Source: Eutreptiella sp. 'Long Island Sound 2002' (lineage: Eukaryota; Euglenozoa; Euglenophyceae; Eutreptiales; Eutreptiaceae). Taken from it: DNA of 64,000 nucleotides. Where the stretch lies: assembly GCA_964036045.1 (NCBI GenBank), contig OZ038392.1, positions 33,865,330 through 33,929,329 of the forward strand. Direction: 5' to 3'. Shown piece after piece: positions 20,968 to 32,228 of the stretch. Position 1 is the stretch's first letter, and each line of letters begins with the position of its first letter. Made by a program: the position numbers and the translations under genes. Under the pieces are notes generated by a model. That model was not told where the DNA came from, ran no database searches, and saw nothing but the letters and a program-made list of their open reading frames with translations.

Positions 20968-23252
20968 ACCTTACCCCTAAGTGTGCTACGTATGTCTGTG
21001 TGTGTCTCACTTCTCTCCCGGGCGTGGCTCCCGACTCAACGGGCTTCGCTGATGTCGTACCGAAGGTCCTAGTCAGTTACTAGTACCACTCGTATGGCGC
21101 CCAATTTCTGTGCTGGCGCCTATCCATGGGGGAAGACGGCAAAAGCCCTACCTACCAGAGGGGAGGGGTGGCCAAGTGTGCTAAGGGCACACAAAACGCC
21201 CATTTTTGCTAAAGGCCAAAAGCTAACGCACTGCCCTGCCCACGAGGAAAAGCACGCGGGACAGGAGACACCACTACACTACACAGCCTACCTACAGTGG
21301 CACCATCCTGGTGGGCGAGCACTTCTGCAACTGGCTCAAGCCCCCACTCAGGATTACCACTCCTGCACTCAGACTCTACTGGGTGTTGTTGAAGAACAAA
21401 GTCGTGGGTCCTAATGACCCTCCTGTGAAGAAGACAAGAGAACACAGCGCTGCTAAGCAACTGTGGCCTAACAGGGACGCCACAACGCGTTTCCCTGCTA
21501 GGGCTTGGAGGGAAGGGGTGCTCTTGTTGCGTGCACAGCGTGGATGTCGATGGAGTCGAACTGCCCTCGCCACTCCTTGCTGAGCCGCAGTTAATTGTTT
21601 GTGTGATCAGCGCCGTATGTTTTAGCACGGCTCAAGGGACTGCACCAATCACCCTTTCTGCCCACCTGTAAAGCAAAGGGCAATGAAGGGGTGTTTGCGG
21701 CTGAGGAACCAAGCCACACTCCACGTATTATACGCTTCTCAGTGTGACCTATAATACGCTGTCCTCAAACACCCCTGTCAAGCAAGCAAGCGTTAAGAGA
21801 CTCCTCAGGTTCTCTTAAAGAACGTACCGAGGAGCCCCTGGGTAACCTAAACAAGGTTTACCGTGCGCATTTTCGCGCGCCCTACCCTTTAATGCGTGTG
21901 TGAATGCACGAGCATGCACGAGGGTACTGTCGATCTCTCTCTTTTCCCACAATCCATACCACGATCACGAACTCCACCAGGGGGTGGCCCCTCCTGGGCT
22001 TATTCACCTTACTTACCACTGGAGAGCGAAGCAAGGGAGAGCAGAAACGAGACACAAGCGAAGCAAGCGTTTATGTACGCGTGTGTATGTTCTAATCAGT
22101 GCTACAAAAAAGGGAGGTTGGTGTGTACGAGCAGTTGTCATGGTTGCCCCGCATTGGACCGCAGGACAGGACCGTTAGCCTCCCATGACAACCACTCGCT
22201 GGCCGGAGCCCATCGTTTTTGCCCTGATCTTACCTCTAATCATCTGCAATCTTTCTAATCTAGCCCTCTATCGTTTGTTAGCCTGCTACAAGACTCGTTC
22301 ATGGAGACACGAGACGAGCAATGTGCATGCTGCATACGAGACGAGCACACCTGAGGTTTATACCTGATTCATCGAAGTCATATTCTTATTTTTGGAATTC
22401 TTGGATTTTGGATTCTTTCTGTCAGTGTGGGTGGAATCTGTATGTTTATTTACTTATGTGTGTCTCGTCATTTTCCTGTCTACGTGAGACATACGTTTAT
22501 AATCTCATTATTTCTGTATTTTCCGGCGCTTCGCTAGGAGCCGCTCCTGCGCGCCGCCTTTTTCTGCGTAGGAATTTCTTGATTTAAGAAATCGAGAGAT
22601 GACTACAATTTTTATAAAAATGTGCATCTCATGCACAATTGGATTCTGCTCAGGTGTGTTGTCTTAGAAAAATTCTAGGCCGTCATTTGACGGATTTAGG
22701 TGTTGTCGCTTCGCGCTTGCGTGGATTCGTCCATAATTATCCCATTCCTGTCTGTACAGATACCCACGCGCAGCCTCGCTGAGTAGACGGTGTTGGGGCC
22801 GAAAGGCAGCAGCCTGGAGAGACTGAGCAGAACCCAAGACCCCACCAAGGGGCAATTTAATTTTTTTTACGACTCCCTTCGCCCTAAGACAGGTCACAGG
22901 GCGCCTGCAGGTTTACGAGAACCCATGCAAATGTGTATATTGCGCCTTGCGTTGGGTTTATGTCGTGCTGCGTCTTGGAGGGAGGGATGCACATGCACAT
23001 GTTTTTGGCATGCTCCCAACCTAACCCAACCAAGCCACAGGAACCCCGGCAGCGCCATGAGCGCTGAGCTTTCTGTAGGAAATGTCACGAACACAGCAGC
23101 AAAAAAGCGCCAGCCATGGTGAGCGCCCATTTTTCCAGTGTGAGGGAGGCCATAGGTATTTTAAAGTAGATGTGGAAACCAAGGAAAGGCCAAGAAAAAA
23201 TCCCTTTTTCCTGAAAGTGCGACAGTGGTGGCCACCAGAGCACAAGGGGGGA
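20968..23252 (+). other. Gypsy A 3' non-coding region and polypurine tract
   Basis: About 2.3 kb between the integrase stop and the 3' LTR, colinear with 59095-61280 of copy B apart from small indels and the extra ~125 bp at about 22097-22225. It ends in the purine tract ACAAGGGGGGA (about 23242-23252), the plus-strand primer position. No convincing gene is present, and the short frames are not conserved between the copies. Confidence 0.8.
22090..22220. repeat. Small structured repeat, copy 2 (absent from gypsy B)
   Basis: Related to 16490-16620. The inverted pair is GTTGTCATGG (22134-22143) and CCATGACAAC (22183-22192). Gypsy B lacks it at the matching site (about 60240-60255), so it is either an insertion in A or a deletion in B. 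Confidence 0.6.
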
Positions 23253-23524
23253 GTAAGAAAAAGTGCTTTTCCAATGCCTTGAGGCATACTCTAGTTGTAT
23301 TAGAGATGCATTAAGCACTCTAGCATTTTTATCTTAGTATTGGCCTAACCAAAATGGGTGAAAACACATTTTGACTTATGGACCCAAACACTAAATCAGG
23401 ATATGGAGTGGACCCCTTAATCCCCTATTAATGTGAGGCTATTCATCGTTTCCAGAGTTGACTGAGAACTGACATATCCAGGGCAGAGCCTATGAACTTA
23501 TGTATATTTTCTCATGAATTCTTA

Positions 23525-23600
23525 GCTATCCTAGTGGTATGCACCCTAGGGGGCTGGGGCACCTCTTTTTGAGAGGTCCTGGGTTCAATTCCCGGTCAGC
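23525..23600 (+). other. tRNA-like module inside the gypsy A LTR
   Basis: It has a T-arm-like hairpin CTGGGTTCAATTCCCGG, which also matches a Pol III B-box, and an anticodon-arm-like hairpin ACCTC-TTTTTGA-GAGGT. It is conserved in all three LTRs. The D-arm side is degenerate, so a functional tRNA gene is unlikely. Confidence 0.6.
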
Positions 23601-23699
23601 CTAGCTAAGTAGGAAAATCCCATGTGACATGGCAGTGACCTCATCGCCACATGCCATACCACCTCAGCATATATGGGACCCAAAACAAAGAGTGCACAT

Positions 23700-23713
23700 C
23701 TCCTGAGTTGGCA
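23700..23713. repeat. Left 14-bp target-site duplication of LINE copy 2
   Basis: CTCCTGAGTTGGCA, repeated at 46375-46388. Gypsy B LTRs carry the uninterrupted site (CTCCTGAGATGGCACTATGG). Confidence 0.93.
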
Positions 23714-24539
23714 GGGAGGGGGACAAGAGGAGCAAACACACAAATGGCATAGCGCCGGCGAGTGCCGGGTCCCAACAAACACACGTGCACGCACCCATGT
23801 TCTATCCTCACAGGTCCCGAAGAGAAGCGTATGCTCGTATCTGCGTCGTCCGGGCGTTAAAGTAGGGTTGTCCTAGACGCTTAGGCAAGTATTGCGTCGT
23901 GCCGTCGTCACATATAAGCGAACGCCCGACAAGGCGGGAGGACTAGGACACGTTAAGGTAGTGGGGAAAGAGGCAGGTATGTTGCATGTCACGCCGCGCG
24001 CGCGGAACGGGCGACGAGAAAAGGTAGCGACCAAAGGGGGGTGGAGACAAGCCGGGAGCAAGTGGGGCGATAAACCTACACGCAAGCCACACGAATGTCG
24101 TACCAGCCAGCTCGAGGTGCCGTGTCGCGACAAAACCGCCGCCGCCGCACGCTTGTTTACGCACCTTTCTCTCCCTACGCAGGTTCAAAAGAGGAAGCCC
24201 GGGCCGACAAGGAAAAAGACAGAGACACGCAACAAAGCGGAGGCAGGGAAAAAGTGCATGCCAGGGAGAGGAGTAGAGGAAAGGGTAAAGAGCAACGAAG
24301 CCGCGAAAGGAACAAGGGGTAGCCAGCGAACGAGCAAGGGGCGCACACAGAGGAGGGGACACGGCGGGCACACGGCGAGCACAACACCGCACCGAGACAC
24401 CGGAGAGGGGAGCACCGGAGGACCAAGGAAAGAGCAGCACCACGCACCACGACACGCACGGCACAGACACCACACACACCGCACACACCCAACGAACCCC
24501 GGCAACCCACCCGGCAGTGGGCGGGCAGACGGGAGAGGG
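23714..24539 (+). promoter_or_regulatory. LINE copy 2 5' leader
   Basis: About 826 bp upstream of the monomers, matching the interrupted leader of copy 1 (reverse complement of 13661-13953 plus 15951-16481). It is non-coding. It holds the site TGCCTCCGCTTTGTT (reverse complement) uninterrupted, i.e. the empty site of the copy 1 insert. Confidence 0.8.
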
Positions 24540-27500
24540 ACAGCGCCTGACCCCAAGCGCCCCTCACCATGGTGGAAGGCGGCCCCCCCGGGGACGCCCT
24601 TCCGCCACCCCCACAGCGAGCAACGCCGGCCCGCAAGGGCGCACGCTGTGGGGCCGGTGCCGGGCCCCCACGCCCACACCGACCGCACCCGGGACACGCG
24701 GGTCGCGGAACCCTGGCTGCACGCTCCGGAGGACGGGCAGCCGGGGGAGGGACAGCGCCTGGCATCAAGCGCCCCTCACAACGGTGGAAGGCAGCCCCCC
24801 CCGGGGACGCCCTTCCGCCACCCCCACAGCGAGCAACGCCGGCCCGCAAGGGCGCACGCTGTGGGGCCGGTGCTGGGTCCACACGCCCGCATCGACCGCA
24901 CCCGGGACACACGGGTCGCGGAACCCTGGCTGCACGCTCCGGAGGACGAGCGGCCGGGGGAGGGACAGCGCCTGGCACCAAGCGCCCCTCACAACGGTGG
25001 AAGGCAGCCCCCCCCGGGGACGCCCTTCCGCCACCCCCACAGCGAGCAACGCCGGCCCGCAAGGGCGCACGCTGTGGGGCCGGTGCTGGGTCCACACGCC
25101 CGCATCGACCGCACCCGGGACACACGGGTCGCGGAACCCTGGCTGCACGCTCCGGAGGACGAGCGGCCGGGGGAGGGGCAGCGCCTGACACCAGGCGCCC
25201 CTCGCAACGGTGGAAGGCACCCCCCCCGGGGACGCCCTTCCGCCACCCCCACAGCGAGCAACGCCGGCCCGCAAGGGCGCACGCTGTGGGGCCGGTGCTG
25301 GGTCCACACGCCCGCATCGACCGCGCCCGGGACACACGGGTCGCGGAACCCTAGCTGCGCGCTCCGGAGGACGAGCTGCCGGGGGAGGGACAGCGCCTGA
25401 CACCAGGCGCCCCTCACAACGGTGGAAGGCACCCCCCCCGGGGACGCCCTTCTGCCGCCCCCACAGCGAGCAACGCCGACCCGCAAGGGCGCACGCTGTG
25501 GGGCCGGTGCTGGGTCCACACGCCCGCATCGACCGCACCCGGGACACACGGGTCGCGGAACCCTGGCTGCACGCTCCGGAGGACGGGCAGCTGGGGGAGG
25601 GACAGCGCCTGACACCAGGCGCCCCTCACAACGGTGAGGGCACCCCCCCCCGGGGACGCCCTTCCGCCACCCCCATAGCAAGCAACGCCAGCCTGCAAGG
25701 GCGCACGCTGTGGGGCCGGTGCTGGGTCCACACGCCCGCATCGACTGCACCCGGGACACGCGGGTCGCGGAACCCTAGCTGCACGCTCCGGAGGACGAGC
25801 GGCCGGGGGAGGGACAGCGCCTGACACCAGGCGCCCCTCACAACGGCGGAAGGCAGCCCCCCCGGGGACGCCCTTCCGCCACCCCCACAGCGAGCAACGC
25901 CGGCCCGCAAGGGCGCACGCTGTGGGGCTGGTGCTGGGTCCACACGCCCACATCAACCGCGCCCGGGACACGCGGGTCGCGGAGCCCTGGCTGCACGCTC
26001 CAGAGGACGAGCGGCCGGGGGAGGGACAGCGCCTGACACCAGGCGCCCCTCACAACGGTGGAAGGCACCCCCCCCGGGGACGCCCTTCCGCCACCCCCAC
26101 AGCGAGCAACGCCAGCCCGCAAGGGCGCACGCTGTGGGGCCGATGCTGGGTCCACACGCCCGCATCGACCGCACCCGGGACACACGGGTCGCGGAACCCT
26201 GGCTGCACGCTCCGGAGGACGGGCGGCCGGGGGAGGGACAGCGCCTGACACCAGGCGCCCCTCACAACGGTAGAAGGCACCCCCCCCCGGGGACGCCCTT
26301 CCACCACCCCCACAGCGAGCAACGCCGGCCCGCAAGGGCGCACGCTGTGGGGCCGGTGCTGGGTCCACACGCCCGCACCGACCGCACCCGGGACACACGG
26401 GTCGCGGAACCCTGGCTGCACGCTCCGGAGGACGAGCGGCCGGGGAAGGGACAGCGCCTGACACCAGGCGCCCCTCACAACGGTGGAAGGCACCCCCCCC
26501 GGGGACGCCCTTCCGCCACCCCCACAGCGAGGAACGCCGGCCCGCAAGGGCGCACGCTGCGGGGCCGGTGCTGGGTCCACACGCCCGCATCGACCGCACC
26601 CGGGACACACGGGTCGCAGAACCCCGGCTGCACGCTCCAAAGGACGAGCGGCCGGGGGAGGGACAGCGCCTGACGCCAGGCGCCCCTCACAACGGTGGTA
26701 GGCACCCCCCCCGGGGGCGCCCCTCCGCCACCCCCACAGCGAGCAACGCCGGCCCGCAAGGGCGCACGCTGTGGGGCCGGTGCTGGGTCCACACGCCCGC
26801 ACCGACCGCGCCCGGGACACGCGGGTCGCGGAACCCTGGCTGCACGCTCCGGAGGACGAGCGGCCGGGGGAGGGACAGCGCCTAACACCAGGCGCCCCTC
26901 ACAACGGTGGAAGGCACCCCCCCCGGGGACGCCCTTCCGCCACCCCCACAGCGAGCAACGCCGGCCCGCAAGGGCGCACGCTGTGAAGCCGGTGCTGGGT
27001 CCACACGCCCGCATCGACCGCACCCGGGACACGCGGGTCACGGAACCCTGGCTGCACGCTCCGGAGGACGAGCGGCCGGGGGAGGGACAGCGCCTGACAC
27101 CAGGCGCCCCTCACAACGGTAGAAGGCACCCCCCCCGGGGACGCCCTTCCGCCACCCCCACAGCGAGCAACACCGGCCCGCAAGGGCGCACGCTGTGGGG
27201 CCGGTGCTGGGTCCACACGCCCGCATCGACCGCACCCGGGACACGCGGGTCGCGGAACCCTGGCTGCACGCTCCGGAAGACGAGTGGCCGGGGGAGGGAC
27301 AGCGCCTGACACCAGGCGCCCCTCACGACGGTGGAAGGCACCCCCCCCGGGGACGCCCTTCCGCCACCCCCACAGCGAGCAGCGTCGGCCCGCAAGGGCG
27401 CACGCTGTGGGGCCGGTGCTGGGTCCACTGCCCGCATCGACCGCGCCCGGGACACGCGGGTCGCGGAACCTGGCTGCACGCTCCGGAGGACGAGCGGCCG

Positions 27501-28395
27501 AGGGAGGGACAGTGCCTGACACCAGGCGCCCCTCACAACGGTGGAAGGCAGCCCCCCCCGGGGACGCCCTTCCGCCACCCCCACAGCGAACAACGCCGGC
27601 CCGCAAGGGCGCACGCCGTGGGGCCGGTACTGGGTCCACACGCCCACATCGACCGCACCCGGGACACACGGGTCGCGGAACCCTGGCTGCGCGCTCCGGA
27701 GGACGAGCGGCCAGGGAAGGGACAGCGCCTGACACCAGGCGCCCCTCACAACGGTGGAAAGCACCCCCCCCGGGGACGCCATTCCGCCAGCCCCACAGCG
27801 AGCAGCGTCGGCCCGCAAGGGCGCACGCTGTGGGACCGGTGCTGGGTCCACACGCCCGCATGGACCGCGCCCGGGACACACGGGTCGCGGAACCCTGGCT
27901 GCACGCTACGAAGGGCGAGCGCGGCCGGGGGAGGGACAGCGCCTGACACCAGGCGCCCCTCACAACGGTGGAAGGCACCCCCCCGGGGACGCCCTTCCGC
28001 CACCCCCACAGCGAGCAACGCCGGCCCGCAAGGGCGCACGCCGTGAGGCCGGTGCTGGGTCCACATGCCCGCATCGACCGCACCCGGGACACACGGGTCG
28101 CGGAACCCTGGCTGCACGCTCCGGAGGACGAGCGGCCGGGGAAGGGACAGCGCCTGACACCAGGCGCCCCTCACAACGGTGGAAGGCATCCCCCCCCCGG
28201 GGACGCCCTCCCGCCACCCCCACAGCGAGCAACGCCGGCCCGCAAGGGCACACGCTGTGGGGCCGGTGCAGGGTCCACTGCCCGCATCGACCGCGCCCGG
28301 GACACGCGGGTCGCGGAACCCTGGCTGCACGCTCCGGAGGACGAGCGGCCGGGGGAGGGACAGCGCCTAACACCGGACGCCCCTCGCAACACTGG
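24540..28395 (+). repeat. 5' monomer array of LINE copy 2 (~18 x ~212 bp)
   Basis: The landmark CAGCGCCTGACACCAGGCGC (or a close variant) recurs near 24541, 24753, 24966, 25180, 25392, 25603, 25817 and on to 28361, giving 18 units of ~212 bp. It is the same unit as the copy 1 array in the opposite orientation. By position it is a candidate tandem promoter array. The last unit passes directly into the ORF1 start region. Confidence 0.95.
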
Positions 28396-28412
28396 AAGGC
28401 GCCCCCCCGGGG

Positions 28413-31400
28413 ATGCCCATCCACCGCCCCCACACCGAGCAACGCACCAACGCACCAACGCACCAGCCACGGGACATCCGCACCCCGCCCCCTGCTCTTA
28501 GACACAGCGACATAGCAATGGCGGAACCCGCGGCACCACGCAAGACACGCCCCCGATCTCCGACGCTGGACGAAGCACACGAGGTCATCAGGGCGCTGGG
28601 ACTCCGAGACGGCGAAGGAGACCCCCCACAAGAGGACACGGGCACAGACTCCGACCTGGAGGCATTGCCGGAGCCCCCCACGGGGGGCGCGCCCGCGGAA
28701 CCTGCGCCGCCGGCGGGCAGCGTATCCGCGATCTGCCCCGCGTGGAAACGGGGCCATTGCACCGGCGAAGGCTGGTGCCCCAAACAGCACCCCCAGCCCG
28801 ATGCCGACGACGGAGCGTTGCCCGAGGTGAAACCCGCGGCCGCACGCGCTGCCCTACGCTACGGGGTGACGCAGGGCTGGATCCTGGATGAGACCGCGCG
28901 CGGCAGCGTGAACATCCAGGAGGCCGTCGACCGCGTCACCCACGCGGGACAGGCGGCGGTGGCCCTGCACACCCGGGGCCGCCACGGTGGACCCGCAGAG
29001 GGGATCATTGTGGATCCCTCGGGAATGGTGCTGGTCCTGGGAGCGGACATGGTCCGAGGGGTGCTCCACGTGTCCCGCGTGCGGCGGGCGTGCCCACAGT
29101 GGACCATCCAGGTGTACACCCCCCCGCGGGCGTGGCCCTTTTCCACATGGGCGGTGCTCGCCGTCATGTGGCACCTGGCACCAGAGGACGCCCCGACAGG
29201 GACCGCGGAGGACATCGCCCGCGACCTCCACACCTGGCCGGCCGACCAGGAATACCCCTGGCGCAGGCCCCGGGGCGGCCTCCCGGTGGCACCAGCGGCG
29301 GAGGGGCTCAGCCTCGCGGCAACCCTCCAACGGCACCCCGACAAGTATGCCCGCCACTTCCTGCAGACGGGCACGGTCCCGGCCGCCCCGCCAGACTCCG
29401 AGTGGCGATGGGACGCAGGGGTGGCGCAACCACTGCCGGGCCCCTGGACCCTCCCGTTGTGGTACTTACCAATGGGCACCTTGGCCCACGCCACCCAGGC
29501 CGTCAAGGGGGCTTTCCCGCAGCCGCCCCTCCCCGGCGTGGCCCTGCTCCGCAGCCTGCAGGCGGGGGCCGCCTGGGTACGGTGGAGGGAAGGGAAGGGG
29601 CGCTCGAGCCCCTATTTCCCCATGGTCCAAGGCCAGGCGCTGATTCATGCCGAGGGCATGGGGACCGTGAAATGGGGGGCGATCGTGCCCGGCACGGCGT
29701 GCAGGTGGATCACGGCGGCCGCCCCACAGCCCATGCGGTCGCCGCCGGCGTGCCACCGCCTCCTACGGATGGTCCCCTCATTGGCCCCCCGGCACGCCTT
29801 TACAAGGGACGTGTGGAAAGCCGTACTGAGCCACACCAGGGAGTGGCTGACGAACCCGGGTACGCGGTACCCGCCGGGACCGGTGCTCGAACAGCTCACG
29901 GCCCCCACACCCGGGGTCCTCCACGCCCTACACAGGGCGTCGGCCCTCACGAAGCAGCTCAACGAAGAAGTGCTGGACCTGGCGCTGGAGCCGCTGCGGG
30001 TGCTCTACCCGCAGGCACACATCCCACCCGCGGGCACGTCCAACCGCCTAGGCCGCCTGGGGTTGCAGCGCCGCGTCGAGGCCGCGCACCCAGGAGGCGT
30101 GGTGGAACAGTGGCTAACGCTCCGCAATCCGTCCGCCGCGGAGGGCCACTGGTACCTGCACCAGCTCCTCTTCCAGCCACGGGCAGCCCCGGAACACCGC
30201 CGGCAGAACCCGTACCACACGCACCCGGAGCGCCGGGGCGCGCAAAACTACCCGCAGCCAATCCCGCCCGCCCTCCCGCCGGGGCAGGGCCCGGAGGCGC
30301 TACAGCGGGGCCCCCCGCTCGACACCGCCACCACGGTACAGCAGTGGGGAGGCGACGATGCGAGCGGTGCCGAACCGGACTGCACGAACTGCGGAGCGGT
30401 GGCCTGGATGGCAGCCTGCAGGCACCTCACCCGAGATACCACGGGACTCCGGCAGTACAGACCCACGGACCGCACGGCGCTGGCGTCCGCGGTCGCGGCC
30501 GTCACCATGGGTCCAGTGGCGGCGTGGCCGGCGCAGCTGCTGCCCCACGTCCCCTGCCGCGACACGCGGCCCCGACGGCCGGCCGCGACGCACGAGCCGA
30601 CGGCGCCCCTCACGGCGGAGCAACTATACGTCGTCGCGGCGGCTTTGCTAGCAGACGGCGGGGAGAGCTTCGTCCACCACCACGGCCCGGCGCAAATTGC
30701 GGGATGCATACAAGGGCCCCAGCGCGATGCACCAGACCCGTGGCATACCACACTCCGCGGGCGCACCCGCGTCTGGGGTGCGGGCGATGGCGCACCCCCG
30801 CCCGGGCCTAAGCAGGGGGAGGCGCTGGTACTGCAGACGGCAGGCTACCAAGCCATCGTACACGGCCACGCCGGAGGGTACCGGTCGCACATCCTGGCTG
30901 GAGGCCGATGGGCGGTCTGGCACAGCATCGCCAGGCAAGGGGCATTCCCGCCCCTGTCCCACGTCGACTGGCGACAGGGGCCCACCCAGGCCTACTACAT
31001 GTCGGCGGACCCCTGGCCGCTGGCGGTCCTGCTGCACACTGTCAGCGCCCCCAACAAGAGGCAGGAACCGGGGTGGGTCAACCCCCCCACACTGGTGTGG
31101 AGCCCCGACCAGGAGGAGCATCTACGGGCCGCGTGGCAGGGAGACGCCATCAGGGCCACGGACGTCCCGGACCTCCACGCGGGGCCCATCACGCACGCCC
31201 GCCCAGCGGCTACCCTGGCGGTGGCCCAACGGGGGCAGCAGAACCCACAGTGGGTGGTCTGCATGTTCAGCCCGGCGGACGCGCACGTCGTCGTCTGCGA
31301 CCCTGAACGCCTGCCGGGGCCCGAAGCCGTGATCCGCGTGGCAGACTGCACCCGCATGATCATCAAGGCGCTGCGGGAGGGCGAACACCACGCCCTCCTG

Positions 31401-32213
31401 CTCCAGGTCAGGCTGAAGGACAACGCCCGGGCGGCGAGGCCGGGAGTGTGGCCGGCAGCGGCGCACCCCGCCGACCTGGAACTCCAGCTGGCGGTCCCGA
31501 CCACGGTGTACCACTGGCTACAGGCCTTCCACGACCTGCGGTGGAGGAGCAAACCCGACCGCCAAATCGGCTCCACGCACTGGCAAACGTGGCTGCAAGC
31601 GGACGCGCAGCGCGATGCCGCCCGAGGCCTCGGGCCCGCGCCCGCGACGCGAGCCCTCGATGCGGCGGCCCCGGGCCGCACGCTGGCACCACACACGGTG
31701 CCGCTGGCCAACCTGCCCTTCGAACCAGCAGCGGAGGGCGCCATTCGGAAGTCAGTGCAGCTCCCCCCGGCGCGAGGGGCCACGGAGCCGACGAAATGCC
31801 CCCTGTGTGCGGACAAGTACTACACCAGCGGGGCGATGCTGGAACACCTGGCGTGGCACGCGGTGCACGCTGCGGCCCCGGCGGATGACAAGGAGGCGGC
31901 GGCCAACATCCTGCAGGGGAGGGCACGGAGGTCCCCGTGGCACGCCCCGTACACCCGGCGCCCCCCGCCCCAGGCAGCCGACCACGCAGATGGAGGTGAG
32001 GAGGCACCCGGAGCGGCCCCGGGGGCCGGCGGTGCGGCCCCACCAGGGTCCATGTCCATCCCCGCGGGGCTGGCCCCCCTGGCCCCCCTGACTCCCCCGG
32101 TCCCCCGGGCCCCTTTGTGGGCCCCGCTGGGAACGGGCTCAGCGGATGCGGCGCACCCAGATGCCCTGGCGGCACCAGCGAACCCGGCGGCGATGCCGAC
32201 GCGGGATAGCTGA
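28413..32213 (+). CDS. LINE ORF1 protein, CCCH and C2H2 zinc fingers (1266 codons)
   Basis: An intact frame. The first ATG (28413) lies in monomer-like sequence; the second, at 28518 (GCAATGG, protein MAEPAAPRK), has the better context and is conserved in copy 1, so I favour it. Residues 108-126 (from the first ATG) form a CCCH finger, C-x7-C-x5-C-x3-H. Near the C-terminus (about 31797-31865) is a C2H2 finger, CPLC...HLAWH. The middle is unrecognised, with a faintly ubiquitin-protease-like pair of segments (see findings). The tail is rich in Ala, Pro and Gly. LINE ORF1 proteins bind element RNA and escort it to the target, and the fingers fit that role. The length is about double or more that of usual ORF1 proteins. 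The frame ends at TGA 32211-32213, with ORF2 in the same frame downstream. Confidence 0.9.
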   Translation: MPIHRPHTEQRTNAPTHQPRDIRTPPPALRHSDIAMAEPAAPRKTRPRSPTLDEAHEVIRALGLRDGEGDPPQEDTGTDSDLEALPEPPTGGAPAEPAPPAGSVSAICPAWKRGHCTGEGWCPKQHPQPDADDGALPEVKPAAARAALRYGVTQGWILDETARGSVNIQEAVDRVTHAGQAAVALHTRGRHGGPAEGIIVDPSGMVLVLGADMVRGVLHVSRVRRACPQWTIQVYTPPRAWPFSTWAVLAVMWHLAPEDAPTGTAEDIARDLHTWPADQEYPWRRPRGGLPVAPAAEGLSLAATLQRHPDKYARHFLQTGTVPAAPPDSEWRWDAGVAQPLPGPWTLPLWYLPMGTLAHATQAVKGAFPQPPLPGVALLRSLQAGAAWVRWREGKGRSSPYFPMVQGQALIHAEGMGTVKWGAIVPGTACRWITAAAPQPMRSPPACHRLLRMVPSLAPRHAFTRDVWKAVLSHTREWLTNPGTRYPPGPVLEQLTAPTPGVLHALHRASALTKQLNEEVLDLALEPLRVLYPQAHIPPAGTSNRLGRLGLQRRVEAAHPGGVVEQWLTLRNPSAAEGHWYLHQLLFQPRAAPEHRRQNPYHTHPERRGAQNYPQPIPPALPPGQGPEALQRGPPLDTATTVQQWGGDDASGAEPDCTNCGAVAWMAACRHLTRDTTGLRQYRPTDRTALASAVAAVTMGPVAAWPAQLLPHVPCRDTRPRRPAATHEPTAPLTAEQLYVVAAALLADGGESFVHHHGPAQIAGCIQGPQRDAPDPWHTTLRGRTRVWGAGDGAPPPGPKQGEALVLQTAGYQAIVHGHAGGYRSHILAGGRWAVWHSIARQGAFPPLSHVDWRQGPTQAYYMSADPWPLAVLLHTVSAPNKRQEPGWVNPPTLVWSPDQEEHLRAAWQGDAIRATDVPDLHAGPITHARPAATLAVAQRGQQNPQWVVCMFSPADAHVVVCDPERLPGPEAVIRVADCTRMIIKALREGEHHALLLQVRLKDNARAARPGVWPAAAHPADLELQLAVPTTVYHWLQAFHDLRWRSKPDRQIGSTHWQTWLQADAQRDAARGLGPAPATRALDAAAPGRTLAPHTVPLANLPFEPAAEGAIRKSVQLPPARGATEPTKCPLCADKYYTSGAMLEHLAWHAVHAAAPADDKEAAANILQGRARRSPWHAPYTRRPPPQAADHADGGEEAPGAAPGAGGAAPPGSMSIPAGLAPLAPLTPPVPRAPLWAPLGTGSADAAHPDALAAPANPAAMPTRDS

Positions 32214-32228
32214 CTCCAGGAGGACACG
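32211..32228 (+). other. ORF1 stop / ORF2 start junction (same frame)
   Basis: TGA CTC CAG GAG GAC ACG here, against TGA CTC CAG GAG GAC ATG in copy 1. The endonuclease frame is already open directly after the TGA, and the first ATG-like codon is ACG in this copy. UGA followed by C is a leaky stop context in eukaryotes, so readthrough or termination-reinitiation are both possible. Confidence 0.7.

Larger units (their letters stand above)
23253..23713 (+). repeat. Gypsy A 3' LTR, left part
   Basis: Starts GTAAGAAAAAGTGC directly after the purine tract, as both LTRs of copy B do. It includes the tRNA-like module (23525-23600). It is cut at 23713 by LINE copy 2; the last 14 bp are the target duplication. 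Confidence 0.92.

Noticed and set aside
24540-28395. CRISPR-like or satellite array
   Set aside because: The unit is ~212 bp with no spacer/repeat alternation, and both arrays sit at the 5' side of the same LINE ORF1, so it is the element's monomer array.
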